The notes under the pieces are model-generated. The model made no database searches. It was not told the origin of the DNA and worked only from the letters and a program-made list of their open reading frames with translations. From Halichondria panicea (taxonomy: Eukaryota; Porifera; Demospongiae; Suberitida; Halichondriidae), in assembly GCF_963675165.1 (NCBI RefSeq), contig NC_087385.1, positions 1,550,501 through 1,614,500 of the forward strand: a DNA stretch of 64,000 nucleotides. Direction: 5' to 3'. Shown here one piece after another: positions 1-11,722 of the stretch. The position numbers were made by a program, and so were the translations under genes. Every line of letters begins with the position of its first letter. Within the stretch, counting starts at the first letter, position 1.

Positions 1-357
1 TGTTTTCTCTTCATCAAAGTTAACCGAAACATCATCTCCTATATATATCAGGGTGCACATAATTAGTGAGTACATGCATGCATGCATGGTTAAAGAGTGC
101 ATGCTAATATATAGCTTAAGTAACAATCTTTTAAGATTATTCGAATACAGTTATTGGCAGCATGCTGAATTAACCAGCTGCTTTCTCTCAGACTGAGGAT
201 AAAGTTCACATAGCAATTATAATTATATACTCAACAAAGTATATCAGCAATATTACTGGACCGGATGTGATACGGGATTAATAATTATAGTATACAAGTT
301 CCAGTGTATATATACATGCAGTAATATTATTTTATAGCACATCATGCATACGACCAT
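1..357. other. AT-rich sequence, no gene seen
   Basis: I see no coding exon here. The stretch is AT-rich with TGCATGCATG runs. Positions about 251-281 hold one copy of a ~31-bp sequence that recurs inverted at 63751-63781. Confidence 0.5.
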
Positions 358-1524
358 TCAGTATAATGGTGTATAATTATTGTACCATTTTGAACTTTGC
401 AGTGCTTCAAAAAACTCCTGAGATCTGTTGGTACTGGTGGTACCTGTGACTCCAAATACTGGCAGTGATCCTGACAAAAAGCTTTTCCAGGCATTGGCGG
501 ATAGGTGCACACATCTGGCATAGATATTGATGGAATTCAGTCCACAACATACTGTGAACGATGACAATAATAATAATACTGAATGTATATGCTGCAGGAC
601 TTGGATGATAATTTTTGTGCATTTACCTTCAGTCTGTGCATGCAATGTAGAAAAACAAGTTTCCAAATCCCGTCAGTAACCCACAGAGTGCCACAACCTA
701 TATTATAATGATAATAGCAATGTATATATTATTATTATTATTATGAGTAGAAAAACTTTCCTCTTTTCTTGCAAACAGCAGTGCAGTCAGTTTCACAGTG
801 AGGGTATATATACTGCATGAGCGAATTGTTTCAATCATTTCCATTGTTTCCTCTCTGTCACTGTCTCGTTTGAAGGTGAAATGACTTAGGGAAAAAGTAG
901 GATTGGTTGCTAGTACAAGAAACCTAATTTCATTCTCAATCTCTCCATTGTAGAATGCATCTGCTGCAATCTTTTCTGTCATGGCTGAATTAACAAGAAG
1001 TAAAATTAATGCGGATGCAAGCCATGTGTATATAATTGAATATATATATATTAATATATAATTATAGCATAAAACCTTGGTCCTTGTTGAGAGAATGAGT
1101 GTCATTGTATGTTTCACTAAAACCCTGGAAGGAAACCCATGAGTGCATGCATGGTTCCTGCGGAGTGATAAAACTTGATAGGAGCAAATGATTGCAATGA
1201 CCGTTATAATATAATAATACCATATACATATAGCCGAGGGGCTTAATTTTCACTGTTTTTGAGGGCTATATATATATAATATAGCAGTTAGGTGCAAAGA
1301 TAGAAAGCGTAACCTGCATGGGAGTGATTCCGGTAAGCAGTCAACCCAAAATTCCGCGCTATATATATATATACAGTGCATTATACATAATGTACTTACG
1401 CAAGGTAGCACTGAAATTCTAGGAGAGGCCGAGTGAAGAAAACGGTGTCATAAACTTCAATTAAATTTTGCTGGCTCTGATAGAATTCAAACGAATCCTC
1501 TCCGGGTAGAGGATACTCTAGATT
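358..1524 (-). CDS. unidentified multi-exon gene (3' part)
   Basis: I do not recognise this gene, but several blocks on the minus strand read like real exons. The last three fit together in phase: 1157-1076 (phase 0 in, 1 out), 984-814 and 551-358, ending in TGA at 360-358. Each is bounded by AG and GT. Residues are mixed polar/hydrophobic with no low complexity, for example segments ENEIRFLVLATNPTF and SLPVFGVTGTTSTN. Further upstream, 1524-1400 (containing EYPLPGEDSFEFY, donor GTAAGT) and 1358-1314 (AEFWVDCLPESLPC) also look coding, but their phases do not join cleanly to 1157-1076, so an exon boundary there is wrong or missing. No start codon was found. No signal peptide, zinc site or other known motif is apparent. 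Function unknown. Confidence 0.4.
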
Positions 1525-1535
1525 CTGACACCCAG

Positions 1536-1865
1536 TCCAAACTCATTGTGAAGCAAACCAGAGCAAAACGGTCAGCAAGAAGGAAGCGTGTACGACCACC
1601 TACAGATCCCTTGGTACAAGCTGCAAACAAACTTCAAGGGTGTTTAACAATTACAGCCTTGGAGGATGATCACCAGCACAAGTCAAAAAGAAAACGCACT
1701 AAGATTGACGAGTCGAGGTGCCATGTATGTAAAGAACCATTTATAGATGGTCAAGAAGCCAAGTGGGTGGGGTGTGACTTCTGTCCAAGGTGGTTTCATA
1801 AGAAATGTATAAAAGGGTATACGTACTCAAAAGGAAATGGAAATGTTCTTTCAAGCATTGACTAA
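1536..1865 (+). CDS. PHD/RING-like zinc-finger C-terminal exon
   Basis: An open exon follows a CCCAG acceptor at 1531-1535 and ends in TAA at 1863-1865. It begins with a basic stretch (TRAKRSARRKRVR), then a second basic patch, then a zinc-finger pattern C-x2-C ... W-x2-C-x2-C-x2-W-x-H-x2-C (CHVCKEPF ... WVGCDFCPRWFHKKC). This pattern is typical of the C-terminal PHD-like finger found in many animal pogo/jerky-type transposase proteins and in some host nuclear proteins. No DDE catalytic segment was found beside it, so it is either the last exon of a gene whose other exons lie elsewhere or a remnant of a transposase. It lies immediately next to, and antisense to, the unidentified minus-strand exon 1524-1400. 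Confidence 0.45.
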   Translation, partial: SKLIVKQTRAKRSARRKRVRPPTDPLVQAANKLQGCLTITALEDDHQHKSKRKRTKIDESRCHVCKEPFIDGQEAKWVGCDFCPRWFHKKCIKGYTYSKGNGNVLSSID

Positions 1866-2174
1866 TGAAACTTAATAATTCGAAATACGACTGACTATAT
1901 ATATAATCTGTTTTGCGTTTTAGCATGCGCATGTGCATGCATTATGTTGATTTTTCAACTCTTTTTTCTGGCAGTAAATCATTTAATCACATCATATTAT
2001 ATATTCTCTATTCATGCGATTATCGATTGATCGTATAATGAATATAGCAAAGTCAGTGTATTATTATATACATGTAGTGCTAATAATAGTATAAAATATA
2101 ATTATATCGTCGTGTATCAATAAATAACATGTATATAGGGTGAGGGTTAGGGTTAGTATAATTTATACATGCAT

Positions 2175-2274
2175 GCATAATTATATATACACATGCATGC
2201 ATGTGTATATATAATTATTTTACTGGTACTTATACGTTATGTGCATGCACATAACATATAAGTACCAGTAAAAT
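2175..2274. repeat. two adjacent perfect or near-perfect palindromes
   Basis: The sequence 2175-2218 reads ATAATTATATATACACATGC and back again. 2217-2274 is a second hairpin whose arms (TTTACTGGTACTTATA...) flank GTGCATGCAC. Both could extrude as cruciforms. The surrounding 1866-2340 is otherwise AT-rich without genes and includes a short TTAGGG-like pair near 2150. Confidence 0.7.
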
Positions 2275-2339
2275 TATCTTCTTAGTGCATGCATGTCAGT
2301 CAGTTGAACAGCTGTATAATATTTTCTTTGCGCTCCTGC

Positions 2340-3426
2340 ATCCAATTAAACCATTGTAAGGAATTTCTGTTTATGTAAGGAACTTTCAGAACATATACAC
2401 ACATGTGATGCATGCACATGCACCCATGCACATGCATGCATGTATAATTATACACAATGCGGACACTAATATTTTATTTGTAAGGAATTTCTTCTTACGT
2501 AAGGAACTTTCAGGCATACACACATGTGATGCACACCCATGTGTGATACACAATGAATAAAATTGGACACCATAATTTATTTGTAAGGAATTTCTCCTTA
2601 TGTAAGGAACTTTCAGGCATACACATGATGCACATGCACCCACATGTGATATACAATAAATTGGACACCATCATTTATTTGTAAGGAATTTCTCCTTATG
2701 TAAGGAACTTTCAGGCATACACACATGTGATGCACATGCACCCACATGTGATATACAATAAATTGGACACCATCATTTATTTGTAAGGAATTTCTCCTTA
2801 TGTAAGGAACTTTCAGGCATACACACATGTGATGCACATGCACCCACATGTGATATATACAATAAATTGGACACCATAATTTCTTTGTAAGGAATTTCTC
2901 CTTATGTAAGGAACTTTCAGGCATACACACATGCATGTGATGCACATGCACCCACATGTGATATATACAATAAATTGGACACCATAATTTATTTGTAAGG
3001 AATTTCTCCTTATGTAAGGAACTTTCAGGCATACACATGTGATGCACATGCACCCACATGTGATATACAATAAATTGGACACCATCATTTATTTGTAAGG
3101 AATTTCTCCTTATGTAAGGAACTTTGAGGCATACACACATGTGATGCACATGCACCCACATGTGATATACAATAAAATTGGACACCATAATTTATTTGTA
3201 AGGAATTTCTCCTTATGTAAGAAACTTTCAGGCATATACACATGTGATGCACACCCATGCATACATGCATGCACATGTGATACACAATACTTGTAAGGAA
3301 TTTCTCCTTATTGTAAGGAACTTTCAGGACATACACATGCATGCATGCATGCATATACAACGAAATTGCAACTATAATAATATTTGTAAGCAATTTCTCC
3401 TTATGTAAGGAACTGTCAGGGACATA

Positions 3427-3469
<43 letters not shown>

Positions 3470-3760
3470 TGTACATGCACATGCACACCCACATGCATGC
3501 ATGCATGTATGTGTGATCGGCACACATATTTGTAAGGGATTTATACTCATGTAAGGAACTTTAAGGACATGTATATACATGCATGTATACACAACAGACG
3601 CTGCATGTGTAATGAATTTATCTCTACATAAAGGGCGCATGCACATATACCATGCAACCCATATAACCGCATGCAAACAATGCACACTCAACTCACAGTC
3701 TGCCATTTGTAAGGAATTTATCTTGATGTAAGGAACTTTGTGGACACACACACACACACA
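2340..3760. repeat. ~100-bp degenerate satellite array
   Basis: About a dozen units carry the core TTTGTAAGGAATTTCTCCTT followed by ATGTAAGGAACTTTCAGG and then ACACATGTGATGCACATGCA. Core starts fall near 2357, 2485, 2587, 2685, 2787, 2891, 2999, 3099, 3202, 3297, 3390, 3535 and 3713, so the period is 95-108 bp in the well-kept middle and drifts at the edges. The distal units are interrupted by a (TA)n run (3430-3465) and end in a (CA)n run (3745-3765). Long minus-strand reading frames through the array are repeat translations, not genes. Confidence 0.9.
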
Positions 3761-4033
3761 CACATGCACACATGCATATCTACCTATATGGTACATGTAT
3801 AATTATGGTGGGTATAATTATCTTCGAGTGCTAATAATTATGTTTTGTCAATGTGCAATTCACAAATTGCACCAACCCGCGAAAATATCAACCGCAAAAA
3901 TTGCCTGTTCAGTTATAGATAGTACATGGGCATGAGGTATCTATGTGTTATAGTGTCCCATATCACGAGGGCTTTGCCCGAGGGATGAGGGACACTATAA
4001 CCATAGATACCGAATGCACATGTGCTAACTGAT

Positions 4034-4755
4034 TTAGATCCCACTTTTCATTGGCTGCCTCAGGCAAGAAGTGTATCTATAAAAGCAGCAAGCCTTAGCA
4101 ACAGCTTTATTTTTGAAAATGTCCTGTTCTGACAAGCTGGTCTAGATGATTTCTGCTAAAAAAAACCTTTGCATTGGCCTTGCTTCAACATTGGAATGGA
4201 CAAACTAGTGACTCCACCTTGTGCAGGAAGCGCTCTTCAACAAAATTAATGAGCCCAGCCCCCTCTTTCTCTGCACTCAAGCCCCACCCCAGCAAGCTTC
4301 TCAGTAAACTGTTCTGATCTGTACGGCTAGCTAGCAAGGAACAGCTTGCAGCAATGCTACAGTGCACTATCGTTCCCAAAAAGACACAGGAGTCTACTGA
4401 AGTAAACAATTTGAAACATGGCTGCAGGCTAGAAACAGAAGTCAGGAGGACGAAGTTGACAAATGCTACAAGTTGAAGACATGCTTTCATGCTTGTGACA
4501 ATGGACCCAGAACTGTTAAAATCATTGGCTCTTAGTGTTCCTCGTAGAGACAAGAAAAGATACTGGTGAACCCTACCATCAACCCAGCAAACGCTATAGA
4601 AACTGGTAGTGAAAAAACTGAACAGCCATAGCTAATTATCATGCAGCTACAGCTTTATTATCATTTCTGTACATTCAAAAATTATATATACTTGTACTTT
4701 ATACCCTCAAGCTTAGCTCATAATTCCCTGCTAAACACACACAAGTGGGATCTAA
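4034..4755. mobile_element. non-autonomous element with short terminal inverted repeats, copy 1
   Basis: It starts TTAGATCCCACTT and ends AAGTGGGATCTAA, a 13-bp perfect inverted repeat. The interior has no intact gene. Its second copy is 4878-5604. The family is not recognised. Confidence 0.55.
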
Positions 4756-4877
4756 GTTATAGATAGTACATGGGTATGAGGTATCTATGTGTTATAGTGT
4801 CCCATATCACGAGGGCTTTGCCCGAGGGATGAGGGACACTATAACCATAGATACCGAATGCACATGTGCTAACTGAT

Positions 4878-5604
4878 TTAGATCCCACTTTTCATTGGCT
4901 GCCTCAGGCAAGAAGTGTATCTATAAAAGCAGCAAGCCTTAGCAACAGCTTTATTTTTGAAAATGTCCTGTTCTGACAAGCTAGTCTAGATGATTTCTGC
5001 TAAAAAAAACCTTTGCATTGGCCTTGCTTCAACATTGGAATGGACAAACAAGTGACTCCACCTTGTGCAGGAAGCGCTCTGCAACAAATGAGCCCAGCCT
5101 CCTCTTTATCTGCACTCAAGCCCCACCCCAGCTCAAGCTTCTCAGTAAACTGTTCTGATATGTACGGCTAGCTAGCAAGGAACAGCTTGCAGCACAATGC
5201 TACAGTGCACTATCGTTCCCAAAAAGACACAGGAGTCTACTGCAATTTGAAACATGGCTGCAGGATAGAAACAGAAGTCAGAAGGACGAAGTTGACAAAT
5301 GCTACAAGTTGAAGACATGCTTTCATGCTTCTGACAATGGACCCAGAACTGTTAAGCTCTTAGTGTTCCTCGACAAGAAAAGATACTGGTGAACTCTACC
5401 ATCAACCCAGCAAACCCTATAGAAACTGGTAGTGAAAAAACTGAACAGCCATAGCTAATTATCATGCAGCTATACAGCTTTATTATCATTTTTGTACATT
5501 CAAAAAATTATACTTGTACTTATACCCTCAAGCTTATAATTCCCTGGGAAACTATGAGATTATGGCTCATAATTCCCTGCTAAACACACACAAGTGGGAT
5601 CTAA
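4878..5604. mobile_element. non-autonomous element with short terminal inverted repeats, copy 2
   Basis: Same 13-bp termini as the copy at 4034-4755, and the same interior with indels. The following 5605-5919 is AT-rich and shows nothing except the promoter-side flank of the first P450. Confidence 0.55.
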
Positions 5605-5919
5605 TGCATTATAGAGTCCACCCTTGAAAAATAATTACCCGCCAAAATTATAACATACACTGTACATAGTCTCGCAAGCCAGAGGTTATAATATACCAGG
5701 GTCTCCATGGGTCCGCGAGGTTACACTGTACACGCACAATAATTATCACTCCAAAAGCTGAGAGGTATAATTATACGTAAAGTCAACAGGCCTGGTCTCG
5801 AGGCAAGGCATGGCCCGGCCCAGGGTGGTACGAGTTATTTTACTTACGTCATCCCTTACCGCTGAACACACACAATTTATGTGCTCTCAAATCATGCATT
5901 ATATCCAATCGATCAAGCA

Positions 5920-8900
5920 ATGGCATTTCGAGCTAGTATTCTTTTGTATAGTGCAAGCAACACACGTAGATGTGCTCTACAGCATGTACTGCGTGCTTCC
6001 AAGAGCACAACTGCTACTTCTCAAGTATACGTAGGCAGTGGTGGAGAGTCTACCAAACCGTTTTCTGAGATGCCAGGTAGATTTCTATATTAAAACTCTG
6101 GGCCTAGACTCCCTAGCTAGAGGTATACTATGGTGTGATATTAGTGTCAAAATTAGGTAATATTTCAACGAGGGTTTGTTTTCATACATTGAGGGTGCTT
6201 TCTAATCTTATGAGGGTGTCTTTTCTGCCAGTGAGGGTGCTTGCTAATATAATGAAGGTGTACTTTCTGCCAGTGATGGTGCTTGCTAATCTTATGAGGG
6301 TGATCATTGCTGATCTTATAAAGGTGCGTTTTCATATATCGAGGGTACTCGAACTCGCTAATATGATGAGGGTGCTTGCTATTGTATAATCATACGAGCT
6401 CTTTTCTTTGAGCCAGTAACTTTGAGTGTGTACAATGATCTAAACAAAGCTAGGAAGTCCCTTGCTTGTGAGACTGTGTACCATGATGTAAGTAAACACA
6501 AGGGGGGGAGTCCCTTCATTGCTTGCAATAATAATAATACTACACCACACATGCAATGTGCAAACAAGAGTCCCTGCTTGCATGCTCCCTAGGCTATACC
6601 TCAAATAGTGTGAAAGTTGCTGCGATTGGCCGGGGAAAACACCAAAAAGCTAACTTAGCTACTTAGCAGCGTGCGAGGACATGCAGCCTGAGATCTGCCA
6701 CAACATCATTCACGTGCATGATATCTTTAAAGCGCTTTTTGGTGCTGCCCTTGCGACTCGCAAATTACATGTGTGGTGTAGTATTATTGCAAGCAAGGGA
6801 CTCCTCCCTCCCAGCTTTTATTTACATCATGGTACACAGTCCCAGAGGAGGTACGACAGGTGCAGTGAATATCTAATTATCCACCCACGCCCTGTGTTAT
6901 TGCTAAGTTTAATCAGAAGCTAGTTGCTTGAGCTGTACCGTGCCTGTCGTACCTCCTCTGACACAGTTCAATACATATGCAAGCAAGGGACTTTCCCATG
7001 CAGCTTTGTTTAGATCATGGTACACACCCAGAGTCACTGGCTCAAGAAAAGAGCTCGTATGATTATAAAATAGCAAGCACCCTCACCATATCAGCAAGTA
7101 CCCTCACTGTATGAAAACACACCTTCATAAGATCAGCAATGATCACCCTCACTGGCAGAAAATATACCCTCATAATAATATTATGAGGGTATATTTTCTG
7201 CCAGTGAGGATTATGAGGGTATATTTTCTGCCAGTGAGGGTGATCATTGCTGATCAATTAGCATTAATGATTATTAGCAAGCACCAGCTCACTGGCAGAA
7301 AGTACACCCTCATAAGATTAGCAAGCACCCTCATATGGCGCAATATTAGTGCCAAAATTAGAGTATATACGTATTTGTATCTAGGGGGTACTCTTTTTGT
7401 AAACTGGTATAGAAAATAAACATTCAGGGATACACTTTTTATCACTTGGGGGTACTCTTATGAGTTTAGGTACACAAATATTTCTTTTGAGGGTACCTAC
7501 TCTTCCATATTATAATGACCTGAAGAGTACCCTCAAATAAAAAGAGTACACCCTCAAATAAAAAGAGTACCCCCAAATAATTTCTAAGGTTAAAGTTCAC
7601 GTACTTTAACCTCTACGTGTATTTCTATTTAGAGCGCATCCTTAGACTTTGAGTACGTTTTGTCCATGTAATAAAAGCACCATAATTATTATCTAGTCTC
7701 ATAAAAATTAATAATAAACATCAATTTTGCAACTGCATGGTCTCGCCACCAGCATGTCCTCTAAAGATAGCGTGTGCTACATAGCCCAGGGCTTCTGCCT
7801 CTGTTTGACTCAACGAGCCATCAACAATATCAGTCAACAGTTCTCTATAAATCAGCTATCAGCAGCTTCCAGCGTAGTTACACCAGACTTCCAAGGGACT
7901 GTTCAATATAACCATAAAAATTAATATCATCCAAGGGACTGTTCGATCAATGATTAATATTGCTCACAATTCTAAAGGGCGCTCTAAATAGAAATACAAG
8001 CCACACCTCTAAGTAGAGGTTAAAGTGCTTGTACTTTACCTTAGAAATTATTTGGGGGCCGGTACTCTTTTTATTTGGGGGTACTCTTTTTATTTGATGG
8101 TACTCTTTTTATTTGAGGGTACTCTTTTTATTTGAGGGTATACTTTTTATTTGAGGGTACTCTTTTTAGTTCAGTACTCTCTTCAGGTCATTATAATATG
8201 GAAGAGTAGGTACCCTCAAACAAATTATTTGTGTACCTAAACTGATAAGAGTACCCCCAAGTGATAGTCTACACTAAAAAGTGTACCCCTGAATGTTTAT
8301 TTTCTATACCAGTTTACAAAAAGAGTACCCCCTAGATACAAATACGTATATACTCTAATTTTGGCACTAATATTGCGCCATACCCTCACTGGCAGAAAAT
8401 ATACCCTCATAAGATTAGCAAGCACCCTCACTGGCATAAAGGACACCCTCATAAGATTAGAAAGCACCCTCAATGTATGAAAACACACCCTCATTAAAAT
8501 TTTGCAGTAACCCTAATTTTGACACTAATATCACACCATGTTATTGAAAAATCATACAACTGTTTAACTATAAACGCTTATATTTCTCTCTGTGCCGCAG
8601 GGGATGCTGGTTGGCCTGTCGTCGGTGCTGTTAGGTCGATACCCGAACTGATTAGTGGGAAGGTTGGAAAAGAGTCGTATGTGTACAAGTTGTGTGCTAA
8701 GTACGGCACAATAGCCAGGGTGAATATTCCAGGTGAGTACATACGATTGCAGACCGAGGTGTGATTAGCTGCTTAATATTTATTGTGATGGAAGTAGTGA
8801 GTGTAGGCCTATATTGTGGTCACCCTTACCTTGTAAGCAGGTCACTATATATAATGTAGCCAGGTTAACGCAGGGGCGTAGGCAGGGGGGGGCTCATGGT

Positions 8901-11529
8901 GCTCAAGCACCCCCTTTCTATCTGAGATTGTACACAAAGTGTACCTGATTGTCAGGCTGAGCACCCCCTTCTCTTCCAGATCTTGCTGCAGTTAGCTAGC
9001 TAGTAGGCAAGCAAAACGAAGTGGTCTTTAAACTGTTAGCTATTCTGGCTTAGATCTATAGACTAGTTCTCTTTCGTAGCAAAATAGGCTTCTCTATGCA
9101 AATAGAAGATTGGGCCACGCCCAACTATTAAATATTACGTCATTAATAAGAGGTGTAGCCTTCGCGCCCTCTTTCGTCGTGGTAGCACCCCCTTCCTCAA
9201 AATCATGGCTACGCCCCTGTAACGGGCCCCCATAGGTGGTGGTTGGACCTGCGTAAGCAGGCCACCTCTTTATTACAAATGCTATTGGTCTGCTAGGGTG
9301 ACAATTATAGTTTCACTGAACACATACTGCACTGTATATGACTATATAGACAGGTTCACTGTGTGCTGATGTTAACCACCATATTCAGGTTTTGGTTGGA
9401 TGGTGTTTGTGAATGGCACAGAGGCAGTAGAAACAATGTTCAGAACAGAAGGAAAGTATCCTTCTCGTGGGGCTGTCTTTGAGCAAGCTGTCACCAACAT
9501 TTACAAGCATAGCAACTGGCCCTCAGGGTTGATTTTTGCGTCAGTTGTTTTTCACCTTCCTCTTTTCGTTTTCGGGTAAATAATTATCCTTCTATTGTAG
9601 GTACGGTGAGGACTGGAAAAGAATCCGTTCGGCCATTGGCAAGCAAGTGATCCCCAGGAGGGTTGGTAACCTCACTCCACCTCTGTGCAGTGTGACAGGC
9701 GACCTTTTAAACCACTTGGAGGAGACAACCTCAAGTAATGGAGGAAAGATTGAAGACGTCACACCAATACTGACAAAATGGGCCTTTCAAAGTACGTTGA
9801 ATCATAGATTGAAGAGTAGAGGGATAGGAAACGATTAGTGGTGCACGTGATGATTTTACATTGAATCTGCAGTGGAGCCTTGAAAATTATCCGCGCTACG
9901 CCCTATGAACGAGGCTATTAAGCACATTTTTGCCGGGTAACTCCCAAAGCTGTGTTTCCTCGAGACATCATCTCTTTCAGCAACTTATAACACGCCTAGT
10001 CCATGAGCCACGTGTAGTACTTGCTAATGACTGACCACACCCAGTAAAAAGAGACTTTCCAATAAAGTTATATGTTCCCAAGGCTGTTTTAGAGCTATTG
10101 GAACATGTAACGTGTAAGCGTGCTGGTTATGACTACTACAATAGGTATAGACCTTGAAATATAAGTGAGTTGCACGGACTAAGCACAGTTACTTGTAGTT
10201 TATTATGCACTGAGTGTAGAAATAGATATTGTTGTGATGGCCTCGATTAAACCGCACCGTAGCGCGGATGTTACTCGAGATACCAACCGTTTCCTATCCC
10301 TCTACTCTTCAATCTATGGTTGAATACAGCCTGTCTGCTTGTGGAATATACCTACATAATTATGTCCATCACAGATACTGCTTACTTTGTATTTGGGGAG
10401 AATCTTGAAGTGTACAACACAGACAAACAAACTCATCAAGAGTTTATGGAAGCTGGCCTAGAGTTCATTAAACAAGTTGGCTTGATTGTACCTCTACCGA
10501 TCTTCAAGTATTTTCCGTCAATCGCCTACCGGACATTTATTCAGGCTACCAAAAGAATGAGAGAATTAGGTATTAAGCCAGAATAATTTGTAAATTGTCG
10601 ATCAAAATCACAATTTTTGCTGAGGTCCTAGATTATTCTATTCCTCTGATTCAGGCAAGCAGGTAATGGAGAGGAAGGTGGTTGCTCTGAGTGAGGAAAT
10701 AGCGAGGGGTGTGGTGGATGAAACGAGGGCCGTGGGAATTCTGGAGCAGTGGCTCATTGAAGGGAAGCTAGAACCAGAGGATGCTCTCACTCAGGCTTGT
10801 GACTTGTTGTCAGCTGGCCTTGACACTGTGAGTTACTGTTCATACCTGAAATAAAATGATGTAAAAATGTTTCGCAGACGAAAAACACCAGTACATTCAT
10901 GCTTCATGAGCTTGCCAAGCAACCAGCACTGCAAGACCAACTGTGTGCTGAGATCAGGACTGTTCTTGGTGACAAGGTCAATCCATCCTGGGAGGACTTA
11001 CAGAACATCCCCCTCGTCCGCTACTGTCTCAAGGAGACACTTAGACTCTATCCAGCTGTGGAGATGAATACCCGGGAAATCACAACAGATGTTGTTCTCA
11101 ATGGCTATCAAGTCCCAGCAGGGGTGAGTGCTTTCGCAACTATCCCCCAGTCGTGTGTATTTGTCCATACAGACTGCAGTAATTTCTTGTAACAGTCTGA
11201 TGTCACACAGTACGGACTACTTTGATGAGCCGGATAAGTTCATTCCTGAGAGGTGGAATAAGAGCAAGGAGGACTCTATTCATCCGTTTGTGTCTCTACC
11301 CTTTGGGTTCGGACAGAGAGGATGCTATGGTAATTTGTCTGCATACAGCCATTGTTAACGTCTAGTATCACCCACAGGACGTCGTCTAGCTGAGCTGGAG
11401 ATATACATTCTCCTCACTAAGCTCATCCCCAGATTCACCCTTTCCACTGACCAAGACTCCATTGCTCTGTTTCAGGGGACAGTCCTCAAACCAAATGAAC
11501 CCGTCCCCATCACTATCAAGGAGAGATAA
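5920..11529 (+). CDS. mitochondrial-clan cytochrome P450, copy 1 (intact)
   Basis: Haem-thiolate monooxygenase, probably in the mitochondrial inner membrane and fed by ferredoxin, as is usual for this clan (family knowledge). Exons: 5920-6076, 8601-8732, 9389-9539, 9601-9791, 10375-10569, 10655-10827, 10878-11123, 11173-11329, 11378-11529. They sum to 1554 nt (517 aa) with all phases matching. The N-terminus MAFRASILLYSASNTRR is basic, Ser/Ala-rich and free of acids, like a mitochondrial presequence, with no ER anchor. Seen in order: I-helix AGLDTTKNT (exon 6/7 join), ExxR in KETLR (exon 7), and the haem loop [10 protein letters not shown] with Cys about 466 (exon 8). Intron 3 uses GTCAGT rather than the GTAAGT of its paralogues. 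Intron 1 is 2.5 kb of inverted repeats, while introns 6-8 are only 48-50 bp. Substrate unknown. Confidence 0.9.
6131..8538. repeat. 2.4-kb nested inverted-repeat complex filling intron 1 of P450 copy 1
   Basis: The outer ends are inverted copies (TGGTGTGATATTAGTGTCAA at 6131 and its complement ending at 8538). Inside are short tandem units of GAGGGTGCTTGCTAATCTTA type at 6180-6380, inverted at 7060-7330 and 8385-8500. One large palindrome has arms about 6400-6560 and 6760-7060, with a nested inverted pair AGAGGAGGTACGACAGG at 6846 and 6944. A second has arms about 7335-7650 and 7970-8390, built of GAGGGTACTCTTTTTATTT units. The central 7660-7970 is unique. The structure resembles fold-back elements inserted into each other. 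Confidence 0.75.
8871..9219. mobile_element. MITE with CAGGGGCGTAG termini and 5-bp target duplication
   Basis: It begins CAGGGGCGTAGGCA and ends TGGCTACGCCCCTG (inverted), flanked on both sides by TAACG (8866-8870 and 9220-9224). It lies in intron 2 of P450 copy 1. Termini of this kind are common on non-autonomous DNA transposons in marine invertebrates; the superfamily is not certain because the duplication is 5 bp. Confidence 0.8.
9803..10318. mobile_element. 516-bp MITE in intron 4 of P450 copy 1, with empty site in copy 4
   Basis: Termini CATAGATTGAAGAGTAGAGG and the inverted equivalent ending at 10318 extend for about 33 bp. The target duplication is GTTGAAT (9796-9802 and 10319-10325). 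In P450 copy 4 the same intron reads straight through AGTATGTTGAATACAGCCTG at about 20592, which is the unoccupied site. Confidence 0.85.
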
Positions 11530-11722
11530 TTGTAACAGTCTGTTTGTATAGCTATAAACAGGAGTGTATATATAATACATTATTATTGTTGTAAGCACCC
11601 TTTTTAAATATTATTTTACTTGATAAGTATACATGTGGGGAGGCTGGTATCGATATACATGTATATATTGTACATGCTATGCTATTAATTAACTTCCAGT
11701 TACTTTATAATAATGCTGATGT

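Larger units (their letters stand above)
3909..5604. repeat. ~845-bp direct tandem duplication
   Basis: The segment 3909-4755 is repeated at about 4758-5604 with scattered substitutions and small indels. Each unit consists of a short hairpin (3936-4011 and 4779-4855; arms GGTATCTATG...CATAGATACC) followed by a longer element bounded by short inverted repeats. The unit junction is direct, so this is a tandem duplication rather than two independent insertions. The reading frame 4553-4185 on the minus strand lies inside copy 1 and is broken by indels in copy 2. Confidence 0.85.

Noticed and set aside
2140-2160. Telomere-like GGGTTAGGGTTAG
   Set aside because: Only two units inside AT-rich DNA; no array.
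2386-3188. Long minus-strand frames rich in His/Met/Cys repeats
   Set aside because: They are translations of the ~100-bp satellite; frame and sequence drift unit by unit and no splice or start context is present.
4185-4553. 122-codon minus-strand frame
   Set aside because: It lies inside a non-autonomous element and the duplicate at 5030-5380 has indels that destroy it.
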